Shown: piece by piece, positions 56,719 to 64,000 of the stretch
Layout: the number at the start of each line of letters is the position of its first letter
How positions within the stretch are numbered: position 1 is the first letter of the stretch
Assembly: GCF_019396345.1 (NCBI RefSeq)
Contig: NZ_JAHKRM010000007.1
Span: forward strand, 124,001-188,000
Direction: 5' to 3'
DNA from: Nonomuraea guangzhouensis
GTDB lineage: Bacteria; Actinomycetota; Actinomycetes; Streptosporangiales; Streptosporangiaceae
Length of the DNA stretch: 64,000 nt
Made by a program: the position numbers and the translations under genes
Notes under the pieces: model-generated
Told to the model about the DNA's origin: nothing
Databases searched by the model: none
Seen by the model: the letters and a program-made list of their open reading frames with translations, nothing else

Positions 56719-59484
56719 GTGCCACAAAGGAGAATGCCGCGCAGGCGGCGCACGGGATTACTGCCGTTATGGGTGGCGGTGCTCGTGCTGCTCGAGTTGA
56801 CCGCCGTCGCCCCGGCCCACGCGGCGGCCGGGATGCGGATATGGATGGCCAGTGCGGCGGACCGGGTGTTTTCCACCTCGCAACCGGCATCGTCGGCACC
56901 GAGCTCGATCGACTTGTATGCGGCGCGAGGTGAGCAGGAGGCCGCCCAGATCGCGGTCCGGCCGTCCTCGGCCGAGGCGCTCACTGATGTGCGGGTGACC
57001 GCGAGTGCGCTCACCGGGCCGGACGGGGCGAGCATCCCGACGTCGAACATCCTGCTGCGGCGGGCGTACAACCATCTGGACATCGAGGTGATGCCAGGCG
57101 ACCCCGAGCTGCCGCCGGGCGGGGGCAAGAGTTACTACGACGCCCTGGTAGAGAACGCCCCGCGTAACCTGCCCGGTGACGTCACCCAGCCGTACCACTA
57201 CAGCGTCACCGTGCCGGTGGGACAGGCGCCCGGCGTCTATACCGGGACTGTGGTCGTGAGCACCAGTAATGCGGGTGAGGTGACGGTGAACGTGCGACTG
57301 GTGGTCTACAACGTGACCCTGCCGGAGCCGAACAAGTCCACGTTCAAGATGAACAACTGGTTCACCTCTGCGGGGTGGGACTACAACGGCACCGTCAAGT
57401 CGATCCCCCAGCAGTACGGCGTGGAGATGTACGACGACAACTGGTGGAAGGTGATCGAGAACATCGCCGTCAACCACAGACGGCACCGTAACAACGTCAT
57501 CTACGCGGACTTCCAGGCGCTGCTGATCCCCAGCACCAAGGTAGGCCCCGGTGGCGAGCTGCAGTTCGGCTGGGCCACCTTCGACCGGTTCATCGAGACG
57601 TTTGTGAACGAGCGCGCCCTGCAGTACATCTACACGCCAACCCTGCTGGAGAATCCTGAGCCGGGTTCGTCGCGCGATGTCACGGCAGAGATCCTGCGCA
57701 ACGTCAACGGTGTGGTCGAGCGCGTGTTGGTGACTCCGCAGAGCCCGGAGGCCAACACCTACTACGACCGGGTCTTCCCCGCCCTCAAGGCGCACCTGGA
57801 CGCCAGGGGTTGGACCGACCAGTTCTACATGAGCGCGATGGACGAGCCCGAAACCAAGCAACACGTGGAGTCGGCGAACTGGTTGTACGGCAAGTATCGC
57901 AAGTACTTCCCGAACCCCCGGACCAACGAGGCACACGACAATGCCTTGGCTGAGCTCGACGGCAACCTCACCACGATCACCCCGGTGCTGGGCCACTACG
58001 AGCAGAACATGGGCTACTACCAGAATCTGCGAGCCAACGGCACCGAACTGTGGCTGTACAACTGCATCGTCCCCAAGGGCGAGCAGATGAACAGGTTCAT
58101 CAGCTACCACCTGGCCAAGACCCGGCTCACACCGTGGCTGACCTGGAAGATCGGCGGCACCGGATACCTGCACTGGGGCTGGAACTTCTGGTACAACGGC
58201 AGCAGCGACCCTAAGACCCCTGCGACGAACACCTTCGACGCCCCGCAGAGCGGTGACAGCTGGCTGGTCCGGCCGAACAGAGCGAAGTATGACATCTACG
58301 ACAGCCTGCGCAGCGAGACGCAACTGGACGGTCTTGAGGACTACGAGCTGCTGAACATGCTCGCCAAGACCAAGCCGCTGTTGGCTCGACTGGTCGCGTC
58401 GAGCGTGATCACGGACACGGTCACCTACACCCGTTCCGGGGCTGTGGTGGACGACCGCCACAAGATGCTGCTCGAACTCCTCGTGGACGGCGGCCCGGAC
58501 CGGCGATTCCCCTACACCGACAACTTCAGTGCGGGCGACGCCAACTGGCAGCGTGGCAGGGGCTCATGGTCGGTGGCGTCGACCGGTGAGTACCTCCAGA
58601 CCGACACGTCGGGCTGGGGCTTCACCTCGACACCGAGATCCAGCGCGTATGGCGACGTGGTCGCCTCCGTCGACTTGAAGATTGTCGGAGTCCACTCGAC
58701 CGGCAACGTCAACTGGGCCGGGTTCATGATCCGCAGCTCCAACGCCACGGACATGGATACCGGCTACCTCGTGGCCCTGCGCAACAACGGCCAGGTTTTC
58801 ATTTACCGCGCGGGAAAGGAACTGAGCCACGCGACGGCCGGAAACTACCAACCGGGGACGTACACCCGGCTGCGGGTCATGGCGTTCGGGAACAAACTCA
58901 GCGTCTTCGTCGGCAATGATCCGCAAGCTGTCCTCACCGTCACCGACGCCGCCTACCCCGCAGGGCATGTCGCCCTGGTGACCGGCGGGGCCAGTGTCCG
59001 ATTCGACAATTTCACCGTCAACCCCGACAACAACATGGCCGACGGCAGGCCCGTTATGACGTCGAGCACCTACCCCGCCGACGGCTGGCATGAGATGGCG
59101 GCAGTGGACGGGATACAGTCCTCGACCCCCGGCTCGATGGGCTGGTCCAGCGCGGCCGGCACATCCGCCGACCGCACCGAGTGGGTGTCCGTGGACCTGC
59201 AGTCGAAGCGTTCACTCAGCCGGATCGATCTTTTCCCGCGCTCCGACGGCGCGAACACCGGCATGGGGTTCCCCGTCGATTTCACCGTGCAGGTGTCGGC
59301 TGACGGCAACTCCTGGAGCACTGTGGCGTCCCGCACGAATTATCCCCGCCCAGGCGCCGGCGCGCAGACATTGTCCTTCCCGACCGTGGACGCCCGTTAC
59401 GTCAAGGTGACCGGGACAAAACTCAGCAGCGACCCGTTCGGTGCCTTTCACATGCAACTGGCGGAGATCGAGGCCTACGGCTGA
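56719..59484 (+). CDS. Secreted GH123-like/DUF4091 glycosidase with CBM32-type domain
   Basis: The protein has 921 residues. A basic signal peptide (to about 36), an N-terminal beta region (RGEQEAAQIAVRP, APGVYTGTVVV), then the DUF4091 catalytic barrel with MSAMDEPETKQHVESANWLY (Asp-Glu pair, about 373), WLTWKIGGTGYLHWGWNFWYN and DSLRSETQLDGLEDYELLNML. Then a LamG/DUF1080-like beta sandwich (about 600-775) and an F5/8-type C (CBM32) domain ending MQLAEIEAYG. It resembles exo-beta-N-acetylgalactosaminidases. Lying after an RpiR regulator and SIS protein, it fits amino-sugar scavenging. GTG start with AAAAGGAG 8 nt upstream. Confidence 0.85.
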   Translation: MPQRRMPRRRRTGLLPLWVAVLVLLELTAVAPAHAAAGMRIWMASAADRVFSTSQPASSAPSSIDLYAARGEQEAAQIAVRPSSAEALTDVRVTASALTGPDGASIPTSNILLRRAYNHLDIEVMPGDPELPPGGGKSYYDALVENAPRNLPGDVTQPYHYSVTVPVGQAPGVYTGTVVVSTSNAGEVTVNVRLVVYNVTLPEPNKSTFKMNNWFTSAGWDYNGTVKSIPQQYGVEMYDDNWWKVIENIAVNHRRHRNNVIYADFQALLIPSTKVGPGGELQFGWATFDRFIETFVNERALQYIYTPTLLENPEPGSSRDVTAEILRNVNGVVERVLVTPQSPEANTYYDRVFPALKAHLDARGWTDQFYMSAMDEPETKQHVESANWLYGKYRKYFPNPRTNEAHDNALAELDGNLTTITPVLGHYEQNMGYYQNLRANGTELWLYNCIVPKGEQMNRFISYHLAKTRLTPWLTWKIGGTGYLHWGWNFWYNGSSDPKTPATNTFDAPQSGDSWLVRPNRAKYDIYDSLRSETQLDGLEDYELLNMLAKTKPLLARLVASSVITDTVTYTRSGAVVDDRHKMLLELLVDGGPDRRFPYTDNFSAGDANWQRGRGSWSVASTGEYLQTDTSGWGFTSTPRSSAYGDVVASVDLKIVGVHSTGNVNWAGFMIRSSNATDMDTGYLVALRNNGQVFIYRAGKELSHATAGNYQPGTYTRLRVMAFGNKLSVFVGNDPQAVLTVTDAAYPAGHVALVTGGASVRFDNFTVNPDNNMADGRPVMTSSTYPADGWHEMAAVDGIQSSTPGSMGWSSAAGTSADRTEWVSVDLQSKRSLSRIDLFPRSDGANTGMGFPVDFTVQVSADGNSWSTVASRTNYPRPGAGAQTLSFPTVDARYVKVTGTKLSSDPFGAFHMQLAEIEAYG

Positions 59485-59642
59485 GCCGCCAAGCGAGCCC
59501 TTCATGAAACCCGAAGCGATTCACCGATGAGCGGGGAGACGCATGAGCATGGTTCGAGCGTCGGCTGTTCGGCCGCGGCTGACAGGGCGGTGCGGCATGT
59601 CGTCTTTCCCGATCCAGGTAGCCGGCCGCAGGGGGTACGTGC

Positions 59643-60758
59643 ATGAGGCCAGGAGTTGGTGACGTGGCCAAGGACTGCCCTTCTGCGGAGGAGCCGGGTC
59701 TCGGCGGGTTGTTGCGATCGTGGCGCGAGCGGGCGCTTCTGACCCAAGAGCAGCTGGCGGCGCGGGCGGGTCTGAATGTTCGGACCGTCCGCCGGTGGGA
59801 GACCGGCCGGCTGGAGCGCCCCCGCGGCACGTCGATGCGGTCGGTGGCCAAGGCGCTGGGCCTGGGTGATGCGGAGCTGTCGATGCTGGTTCGCGCCGCG
59901 ATCACGGGGCCGGAGACCTCGCGCCCGATACGCACGACGCCGCGGCAGTTACCCGCCGATGTGGCGGCGTTCGTCGGCCGGGCGCGGGAACTGGCCGTTC
60001 TCGGCGAGATGGGCGAGGCCGATGGTACGGCCGCAGCGGTGATCATCGCCATTGATGGCATGGCGGGGGTGGGCAAGACCGCGCTGGCCGTACATGCCGC
60101 CCATCAACTGGTTTCTCGCTTTCCCGATGGGGATCTGTACGTCGACCTGCACGGTTACCCCCAAGGCATGGCCGCGGCTGACCCGGCCGACACGCTCGCC
60201 CGAGTCCTGGGTGTCCTGGGTGTGCCCGGTGAGTCGATTCCGCAGCACCTTGGTGAACGGGCGACGCTGTACCGCAGTGTGCTGGCCGACCGCAGGATGT
60301 TGATCGTTCTGGACAATGCCGCTGATGAGGAGCAGGTGCGGCCGCTGCTGCCGGGTGCGGCAGGCTGTCTGGTGCTCATCACCAGCCGACGGCGGCTGGT
60401 CGGCCTGGACGGCGTCCGTATGGTGTCGGTGGATGTGCTGCCGCTCACGGACGCGATCGGGCTGTTCTCAGGTACCGCTGGGGAAGGGCGGGTCGCGGGT
60501 GTCCCGCGGGAGGTGCTGGCCGAGGTGGTGCGGCGGTGCGGGCTGTTGCCGCTGGCGATCCGGCTGGCCGCGGCCCGGTTGAAGGCCCATCCGGCGTGGA
60601 GCGTGAGGTATCTGCTGGAGCGGCTGGAAGAGCACCAGCGACTGCAGGCCGGGGAGCGCGGTGTCACCGCCGCGCTGGACATGTCGTACGAGGAGCTCAG
60701 CGCCGATGAGCGGCGGGCCTATCGGGTGCTGGCACTGCCTACCGGGGTGGCGCGTTGA
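59643..60758 (+). CDS. XRE-HTH/NB-ARC regulator, C-terminally truncated
   Basis: The protein has 371 residues. The HTH (LLTQEQLAARAGLNVRTVRRWETGR, about 33-57), P-loop IDGMAGVGKTALAVHAAHQL (about 141-160), Walker B MLIVLDNAADEEQV, LVLITSRRRLVGLDG and GLLPLAIRLAAARLKAHP are present. Full-length relatives continue with several hundred residues of TPR; this one stops at RAYRVLALPTGVAR just before the carnitine operon, so it has lost its sensor part and may be a pseudogene or a minimal regulator. Confidence 0.75.
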   Translation: MRPGVGDVAKDCPSAEEPGLGGLLRSWRERALLTQEQLAARAGLNVRTVRRWETGRLERPRGTSMRSVAKALGLGDAELSMLVRAAITGPETSRPIRTTPRQLPADVAAFVGRARELAVLGEMGEADGTAAAVIIAIDGMAGVGKTALAVHAAHQLVSRFPDGDLYVDLHGYPQGMAAADPADTLARVLGVLGVPGESIPQHLGERATLYRSVLADRRMLIVLDNAADEEQVRPLLPGAAGCLVLITSRRRLVGLDGVRMVSVDVLPLTDAIGLFSGTAGEGRVAGVPREVLAEVVRRCGLLPLAIRLAAARLKAHPAWSVRYLLERLEEHQRLQAGERGVTAALDMSYEELSADERRAYRVLALPTGVAR

Positions 60759-60779
60759 CCCGGTTTCTGGACCACTGCC

Positions 60780-61532
60780 CTATGAGTAGGGGTTCCTTGC
60801 CCGGACATCGGGACGACTGCCCGTTGTCCCCAGCCGGGCGGGACCGATGGCGATGCCGCCGGCGGGACCGCCGCGCAGGCTCATTCCGGTCACGCCTGGA
60901 CGGTCCGCGGCATGTACACGGACCGATCCGCCGGGCCACGACAGATCCAGCGCTGAGTCGTCTTCAGCCACCCGAGCCTCCAACAGGTCCCCGAAGACGA
61001 GCCGAGAGAAGCCGAGGTCCGTCGACGCCAGGTGGGTGGTTCCCAGCCGTGCGACCGCTCCCGGTGCGGTCTCCCACAGCTGGGTCCACCAGAGCGGTTC
61101 CGTGGCTCCCCGGGAGCTGGGGAAGTCCTCGAGGTCACGGGTACGACTCGACAACAGCTGCTCGACAGGCGGATAGCTCCGGTCGGACTGCGCGAGCTGG
61201 ATGACGACACCGTGCTTGTCGTCGGGCGCGATGAACGCCTCGCGCCACGGCGGGTGGTCGTGGTCCTCGCCCACGACGGTCAGGCCGAGCGCGCGGGCGT
61301 GTGCCACCATCGCGCGCAGGTCCGGTACGACGAAGGTGATGTGGTGCGGGCCCTCGCCGCGGGCACTCAGGAAACGGGTGAGGAACCCCGCGCCCCTCGG
61401 CTCCAGGAGCTCCACCCTCGCGCCGTCGTCGGCGGTGCCGACGTGGAGCAGCAGGTATCTGAACTCCGCGAGCTGCTCACCGAAGATCGGGGTCGCGCCC
61501 AGCTCGCGCCGCAGCCGCCGTGCCCAGCCCAT
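60780..61532 (-). CDS. VOC-family protein of the carnitine operon (start probably upstream)
   Basis: The visible ATG-initiated product has 250 residues. It has VOC modules with GPHHITFVVPDLRAMVAHARALG and DDKHGVVIQLAQ, then a second half TTHLASTDLGFSRLVFGDLLEA. Homologous sequence continues upstream of the ATG as ALDHTSFAVHDA, the usual VOC start, but no ATG, GTG or TTG is in frame. The first candidate is an ATA (61572-61570) overlapping the preceding stop as ATAG, or an ATC slightly earlier after GAAGGGAG. It may act on a CoA-linked or aldehyde intermediate; the role is not known. Confidence 0.75.
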   Translation of the reverse strand: MGWARRLRRELGATPIFGEQLAEFRYLLLHVGTADDGARVELLEPRGAGFLTRFLSARGEGPHHITFVVPDLRAMVAHARALGLTVVGEDHDHPPWREAFIAPDDKHGVVIQLAQSDRSYPPVEQLLSSRTRDLEDFPSSRGATEPLWWTQLWETAPGAVARLGTTHLASTDLGFSRLVFGDLLEARVAEDDSALDLSWPGGSVRVHAADRPGVTGMSLRGGPAGGIAIGPARLGTTGSRPDVRARNPYS

Positions 61533-61567
61533 CGCGTCGTGGACGGCGAACGACGTGTGATCAAGGG

Positions 61568-62536
61568 CTATGCCGGCGATGACACCGCTCCCTTCACGCG
61601 CCCCGCTGCCACGACTGCCGCCACGACCATGGCGTCGCGCTGCGCGGCCAGGGTATCGAGGTCACCGGACCCGGCGGCCGCCAGCCCGTCGACCAACCGG
61701 GCCGCGGTGGCCTCGTCCAGGTGTGGGTGACCCAGGTCGTCCCACCAGCGGTTGAAGCTGTCGGCGTACCGCTCGCAGAAGGCGGCGAGGCCTCCGTCGC
61801 CGGCGCCGAGATGGAAGAGCGTCGTCGGCCCCCAGGCGGCCCAGCGGAGACCTGGCCCGGAGGAGATGGCGGTGTCGATGTCGTCCACGGATGCCACGCC
61901 CTCGTTGACGAGGTGGATGACCTCTCGCCACAGGGCGGCTTGCAGCCGGTTGGCGACGTGGCCGGGGACTTCCCGCTTGACCTCGATCGTCACCTTGCCG
62001 ACGGACTCGTAGAAGCCACGGGTCCACTCGATGACGCCGGCGCCTGTCCGCTCGTTGCCCATGACCTCGACGAGGGGGATCAGGTGCGGCGGGTTGAACG
62101 GGTGACCGAGGACGAACCGGTCCGGGTGCTCCCAACCGGCCTGAAGTTCGGTGAGGGTCAGGCCGGATGCTGACGACGCCACGATGGCACCCTCGGCAAG
62201 GGCGGGTTCGATCTCGGCGTACAGCTGGTGCTTGAGCTCGATCCGTTCGGGCACGCTCTCCTGGACGAATTGGGCGTCGGCTACCGCCGTCCGCGCGTCC
62301 GCGCACACGAGCAGCTCACCTTCCGGCTCGGCCCGGGTCGCCAGACCGAGCTCGACCAGGGCCGGCCACGCTGTCTCCACCGCGCGGCGGACCCGCGCCT
62401 CCGCGGCCGGGTCGGGGTCGTACAGCGCGACCGACTTCCCGGCGGCCAGGAACAGGGCGGTCCAGCTCTGGCCGATCACTCCGCCGCCGAGCGAGGCGAC
62501 GCGGGCGACCCCAGAAGGTGACTCAGAAGGTGACAT
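61568..62536 (-). CDS. L-carnitine dehydrogenase (3-hydroxyacyl-CoA dehydrogenase family)
   Basis: The enzyme has 322 residues. Rossmann motif VASLGGGVIGQSWTALFL, SASGLTLTELQAGWEHPDRF, LGHPFNPPHLIPLVEVMG (catalytic His), VKREVPGHVANRLQAALWREV and SSGPGLRWAAWGPTTLFHLGAGDGG, the last being diagnostic for carnitine dehydrogenases. It oxidises L-carnitine to 3-dehydrocarnitine with NAD. ATG at 62536 overlaps the BKACE gene by 14 nt. The partner enzymes of carnitine breakdown surround it. Confidence 0.9.
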   Translation of the reverse strand: MSPSESPSGVARVASLGGGVIGQSWTALFLAAGKSVALYDPDPAAEARVRRAVETAWPALVELGLATRAEPEGELLVCADARTAVADAQFVQESVPERIELKHQLYAEIEPALAEGAIVASSASGLTLTELQAGWEHPDRFVLGHPFNPPHLIPLVEVMGNERTGAGVIEWTRGFYESVGKVTIEVKREVPGHVANRLQAALWREVIHLVNEGVASVDDIDTAISSGPGLRWAAWGPTTLFHLGAGDGGLAAFCERYADSFNRWWDDLGHPHLDEATAARLVDGLAAAGSGDLDTLAAQRDAMVVAAVVAAGRVKGAVSSPA

Positions 62537-63452
62537 GGTCGGCTCCCTTGAGACCGAGCCGCTCCCGGGCCTGCGCCGGGGTGGCGATCTCATGTCCGAG
62601 TGCCTCCACGATGCCGCGGATCTTGCGTACCTGGCCGGCGTTCGACGTCGTGAGTTCGCCCGGTCCGATGTACAGGCTGTCCTCCATGCCCACCCGCAGG
62701 TTGCCGCCGAGCATGGCGGCCTGCGTCGCGAACGGCATCTGGTGGCGTCCGGCGGCGAGCACCGACCACTCATAGCTGTCCCCGAACAGCCTGTCCGCCA
62801 CCGTGTGCATGTGCTGGAGGTTGTCGAGGTCCGCGCCGACACCGCCGAGCACACCGAAGACCATCTGCACGAAGAAGGGCGGCTCGATCCAGCCCTGGTC
62901 GATGAGCCAGGCCAGGTTGTAGAGGTGGCCGAGGTCGTAGCACTCGAACTCGAACCTGGTCCCGTGGCCATGGCCGAGTTCCTTCACCACGTACTCCAGG
63001 TCGGCGAAGGTGTTCTTGAAGACGAAGTCACGCGTCATCTCCAGGAAGGCCGGCTCCCAGTCGTGCTTCCACTGGGAGTGCTTCTCCAGCATCGGGAAGA
63101 TCCCGAAGTTCAGCGAGCCGACGTTGAGCGACGCCATCTCCGGGGAGGTCGCGACGGCGGCGCGCAGTCGTTCCTCGCGGGTCATGCCGAGGCCCCCTCC
63201 CGTCGAGACGTTCAGGACGGCGTCGCAGCCACTCTTGATCTTCGGCATGAAGTCCAGGAACAGCTCCGGTCGTGGGTCGGGCCTCCCGGTCTCGGGGTCG
63301 CGGGCGTGGAGGTGAATGATCGCCGCGCCCGCTTCGGCGGCCTCGATGGACGCGGCGGCGATCTCGTCAGGGGTCACGGGCAGGTGCGGTGACATCGTCG
63401 GGGTGTGGATTCCGCCGGTCGGTGCGCAGGTGATGATGACAGGCTTCGACAT
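62523..63452 (-). CDS. BKACE (beta-keto acid cleavage enzyme), probable dehydrocarnitine cleavage
   Basis: The protein has 309 residues, DUF849 family. VIITCAPTGGIHTPTMSPHLP at the start, AAIIHLHARDPETGRP with the zinc His pair, VLNVSTGGGLGMTREER, RFEFECYDLGHLYNL and a C-terminal LRVGMEDSLYIGPGEL. It condenses a beta-keto acid with acetyl-CoA; next to carnitine dehydrogenase the substrate is dehydrocarnitine, giving glycine betaine and acetoacetyl-CoA. ATG at 63452 with AAGGAGC upstream. Confidence 0.9.
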   Translation of the reverse strand: MSKPVIITCAPTGGIHTPTMSPHLPVTPDEIAAASIEAAEAGAAIIHLHARDPETGRPDPRPELFLDFMPKIKSGCDAVLNVSTGGGLGMTREERLRAAVATSPEMASLNVGSLNFGIFPMLEKHSQWKHDWEPAFLEMTRDFVFKNTFADLEYVVKELGHGHGTRFEFECYDLGHLYNLAWLIDQGWIEPPFFVQMVFGVLGGVGADLDNLQHMHTVADRLFGDSYEWSVLAAGRHQMPFATQAAMLGGNLRVGMEDSLYIGPGELTTSNAGQVRKIRGIVEALGHEIATPAQARERLGLKGADHVTF

Positions 63453-63462
63453 GGCCGCTCCT

Positions 63463-64000
63463 TCAGTTGGTGAGGATGGGGACAGCTTCCTCATGATCGC
63501 GCCCGGTGCCGGAGCCCGCCACATACGACCGGTAGGCGTCGAGGACAAGGCCGTGGAAGTGGTGCACGCCGTGCTCGGACAGCCCGGAGCCGGCCGGGTC
63601 GTAAACGATGCGGCCCTGGTCGAAGGCGGGGGTGCTCATGCCGCGCTGGACGCTCTCCACGAGGGAGATGTCCTGCTCCTGCAGCACCTTGTCGATGTAC
63701 GTCACCGACTGGACCTCGGCGCCGGTGAGTTCGGCCGTTTCGAAGTAGAAGTCCCAGGTCTCCAGGGTCCGGTCGGGGCCCGCCGGAACGACCTGGAAGA
63801 CCATGAAGTTGCCGCGGCCCGGGTAACGCAGCAGACAGGTGTTGGGCCAGAGCCACCACACCGCGTGCTGGGTGACCGACGCGTCTGAGACGTCGTACGC
63901 CGAGTTCTCGTGCTTGCCGGCCTCGGCGAAGTGGCTCGACCAGATGCCGTGGGTCTTCACCTCGTAGGTGCTCATGTCGACGAGGTCGACGAACTCCTTG
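63463..64000 (-). CDS. Rieske non-heme iron oxygenase alpha subunit, C-terminal part (partial)
   Basis: The gene continues past the window; 179 C-terminal residues are visible. They contain the end of the ring-hydroxylating alpha-subunit catalytic domain: HAVWWLWPNTCLLRYPGRGN, VVPAGPDRTLETWDFYFETAE, QDISLVESVQRGM and the ending SEHGVHHFHGLVLDAYRSYV. The neighbours suggest a quaternary-amine demethylase such as a glycine-betaine monooxygenase (GbcA-like) acting on the betaine made by BKACE, though a carnitine oxygenase is an alternative. The Rieske cluster lies outside the window. Confidence 0.85.
   Translation of the reverse strand, partial: KEFVDLVDMSTYEVKTHGIWSSHFAEAGKHENSAYDVSDASVTQHAVWWLWPNTCLLRYPGRGNFMVFQVVPAGPDRTLETWDFYFETAELTGAEVQSVTYIDKVLQEQDISLVESVQRGMSTPAFDQGRIVYDPAGSGLSEHGVHHFHGLVLDAYRSYVAGSGTGRDHEEAVPILTN

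Overview
This is high-GC actinomycete chromosomal DNA. The evidence is strong third-position GC, frequent GTG starts, leaderless-type promoters, LuxR-type STAND regulators, S-adenosyl methyltransferase-19 proteins, a Tat-exported enzyme set, and a class Ia ribonucleotide reductase behind a cobalamin riboswitch as in Streptomyces. The overall gene style resembles Streptosporangiales (Nonomuraea/Streptosporangium-like), but the genus is inferred. The window mixes conserved housekeeping islands with accessory and specialised-metabolism regions. Calls were made by reading translations, motifs and inverted repeats by eye; no database search was run.

Left part (1-2340): the end of a WxL-like surface protein, a DUF916-type anchored partner, and a small unknown pair. 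From 2495 to 12493 one compact minus-strand operon holds the most unusual locus: a DauA-like D-amino-acid dehydrogenase, an adenylation-carrier-reductase protein, an aldo/keto reductase, a sulfotransferase, an HK97-fold capsid-like protein, a second AMP-forming ligase and an MFS exporter. The capsid-like protein matches the C-terminal layout of HK97-fold encapsulin shells and sits among biosynthetic enzymes, not phage genes. I read it as a Family 3 (natural-product) encapsulin cluster in which an amino acid may be reduced, sulfated and exported, with one or more steps inside a protein shell. Next to it (13100-18545) are an RsbW-like kinase and two divergent STAND regulators that share mirrored promoter repeats.

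Centre (18.6-36.7 kb): a SAM methyltransferase, a P450, a secreted ricin-type lectin, an amino-acid permease, a Gly-Cys-Gly-Val tRNA array, a secreted murein amidase carrying a hexapeptide minisatellite, a TetR-controlled ABC exporter with a perfect 14-bp palindromic operator, glmS, a second methyltransferase, a TctC-like lipoprotein, the B12-riboswitch nrdAB operon and an MscS channel.

36.7-48 kb: a CGNR regulator divergent from an EamA exporter with two matched operators, a CcdA/DsbA thiol-redox pair, a 19-codon micro-ORF with its own terminator, a tnpB element next to a tRNA-like remnant, a SUKH-like immunity gene, IS5-family debris, a Tat-exported TPR/aspartic-peptidase protein, a beta-lactamase-fold hydrolase, a rhomboid protease and an integrase remnant. 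This is the most rearranged part of the window.

Right part (47.7-64 kb): SDR, acyl-CoA ligase and TesB genes with a KstR-like palindrome; a GH43 enzyme; a VOC protein; a quinone oxidoreductase; an RpiR/SIS/GH123-like amino-sugar unit with a near-consensus promoter; a truncated XRE/NB-ARC regulator; and a carnitine-degradation operon (Rieske oxygenase, BKACE, L-carnitine dehydrogenase, VOC protein) running off the window end.
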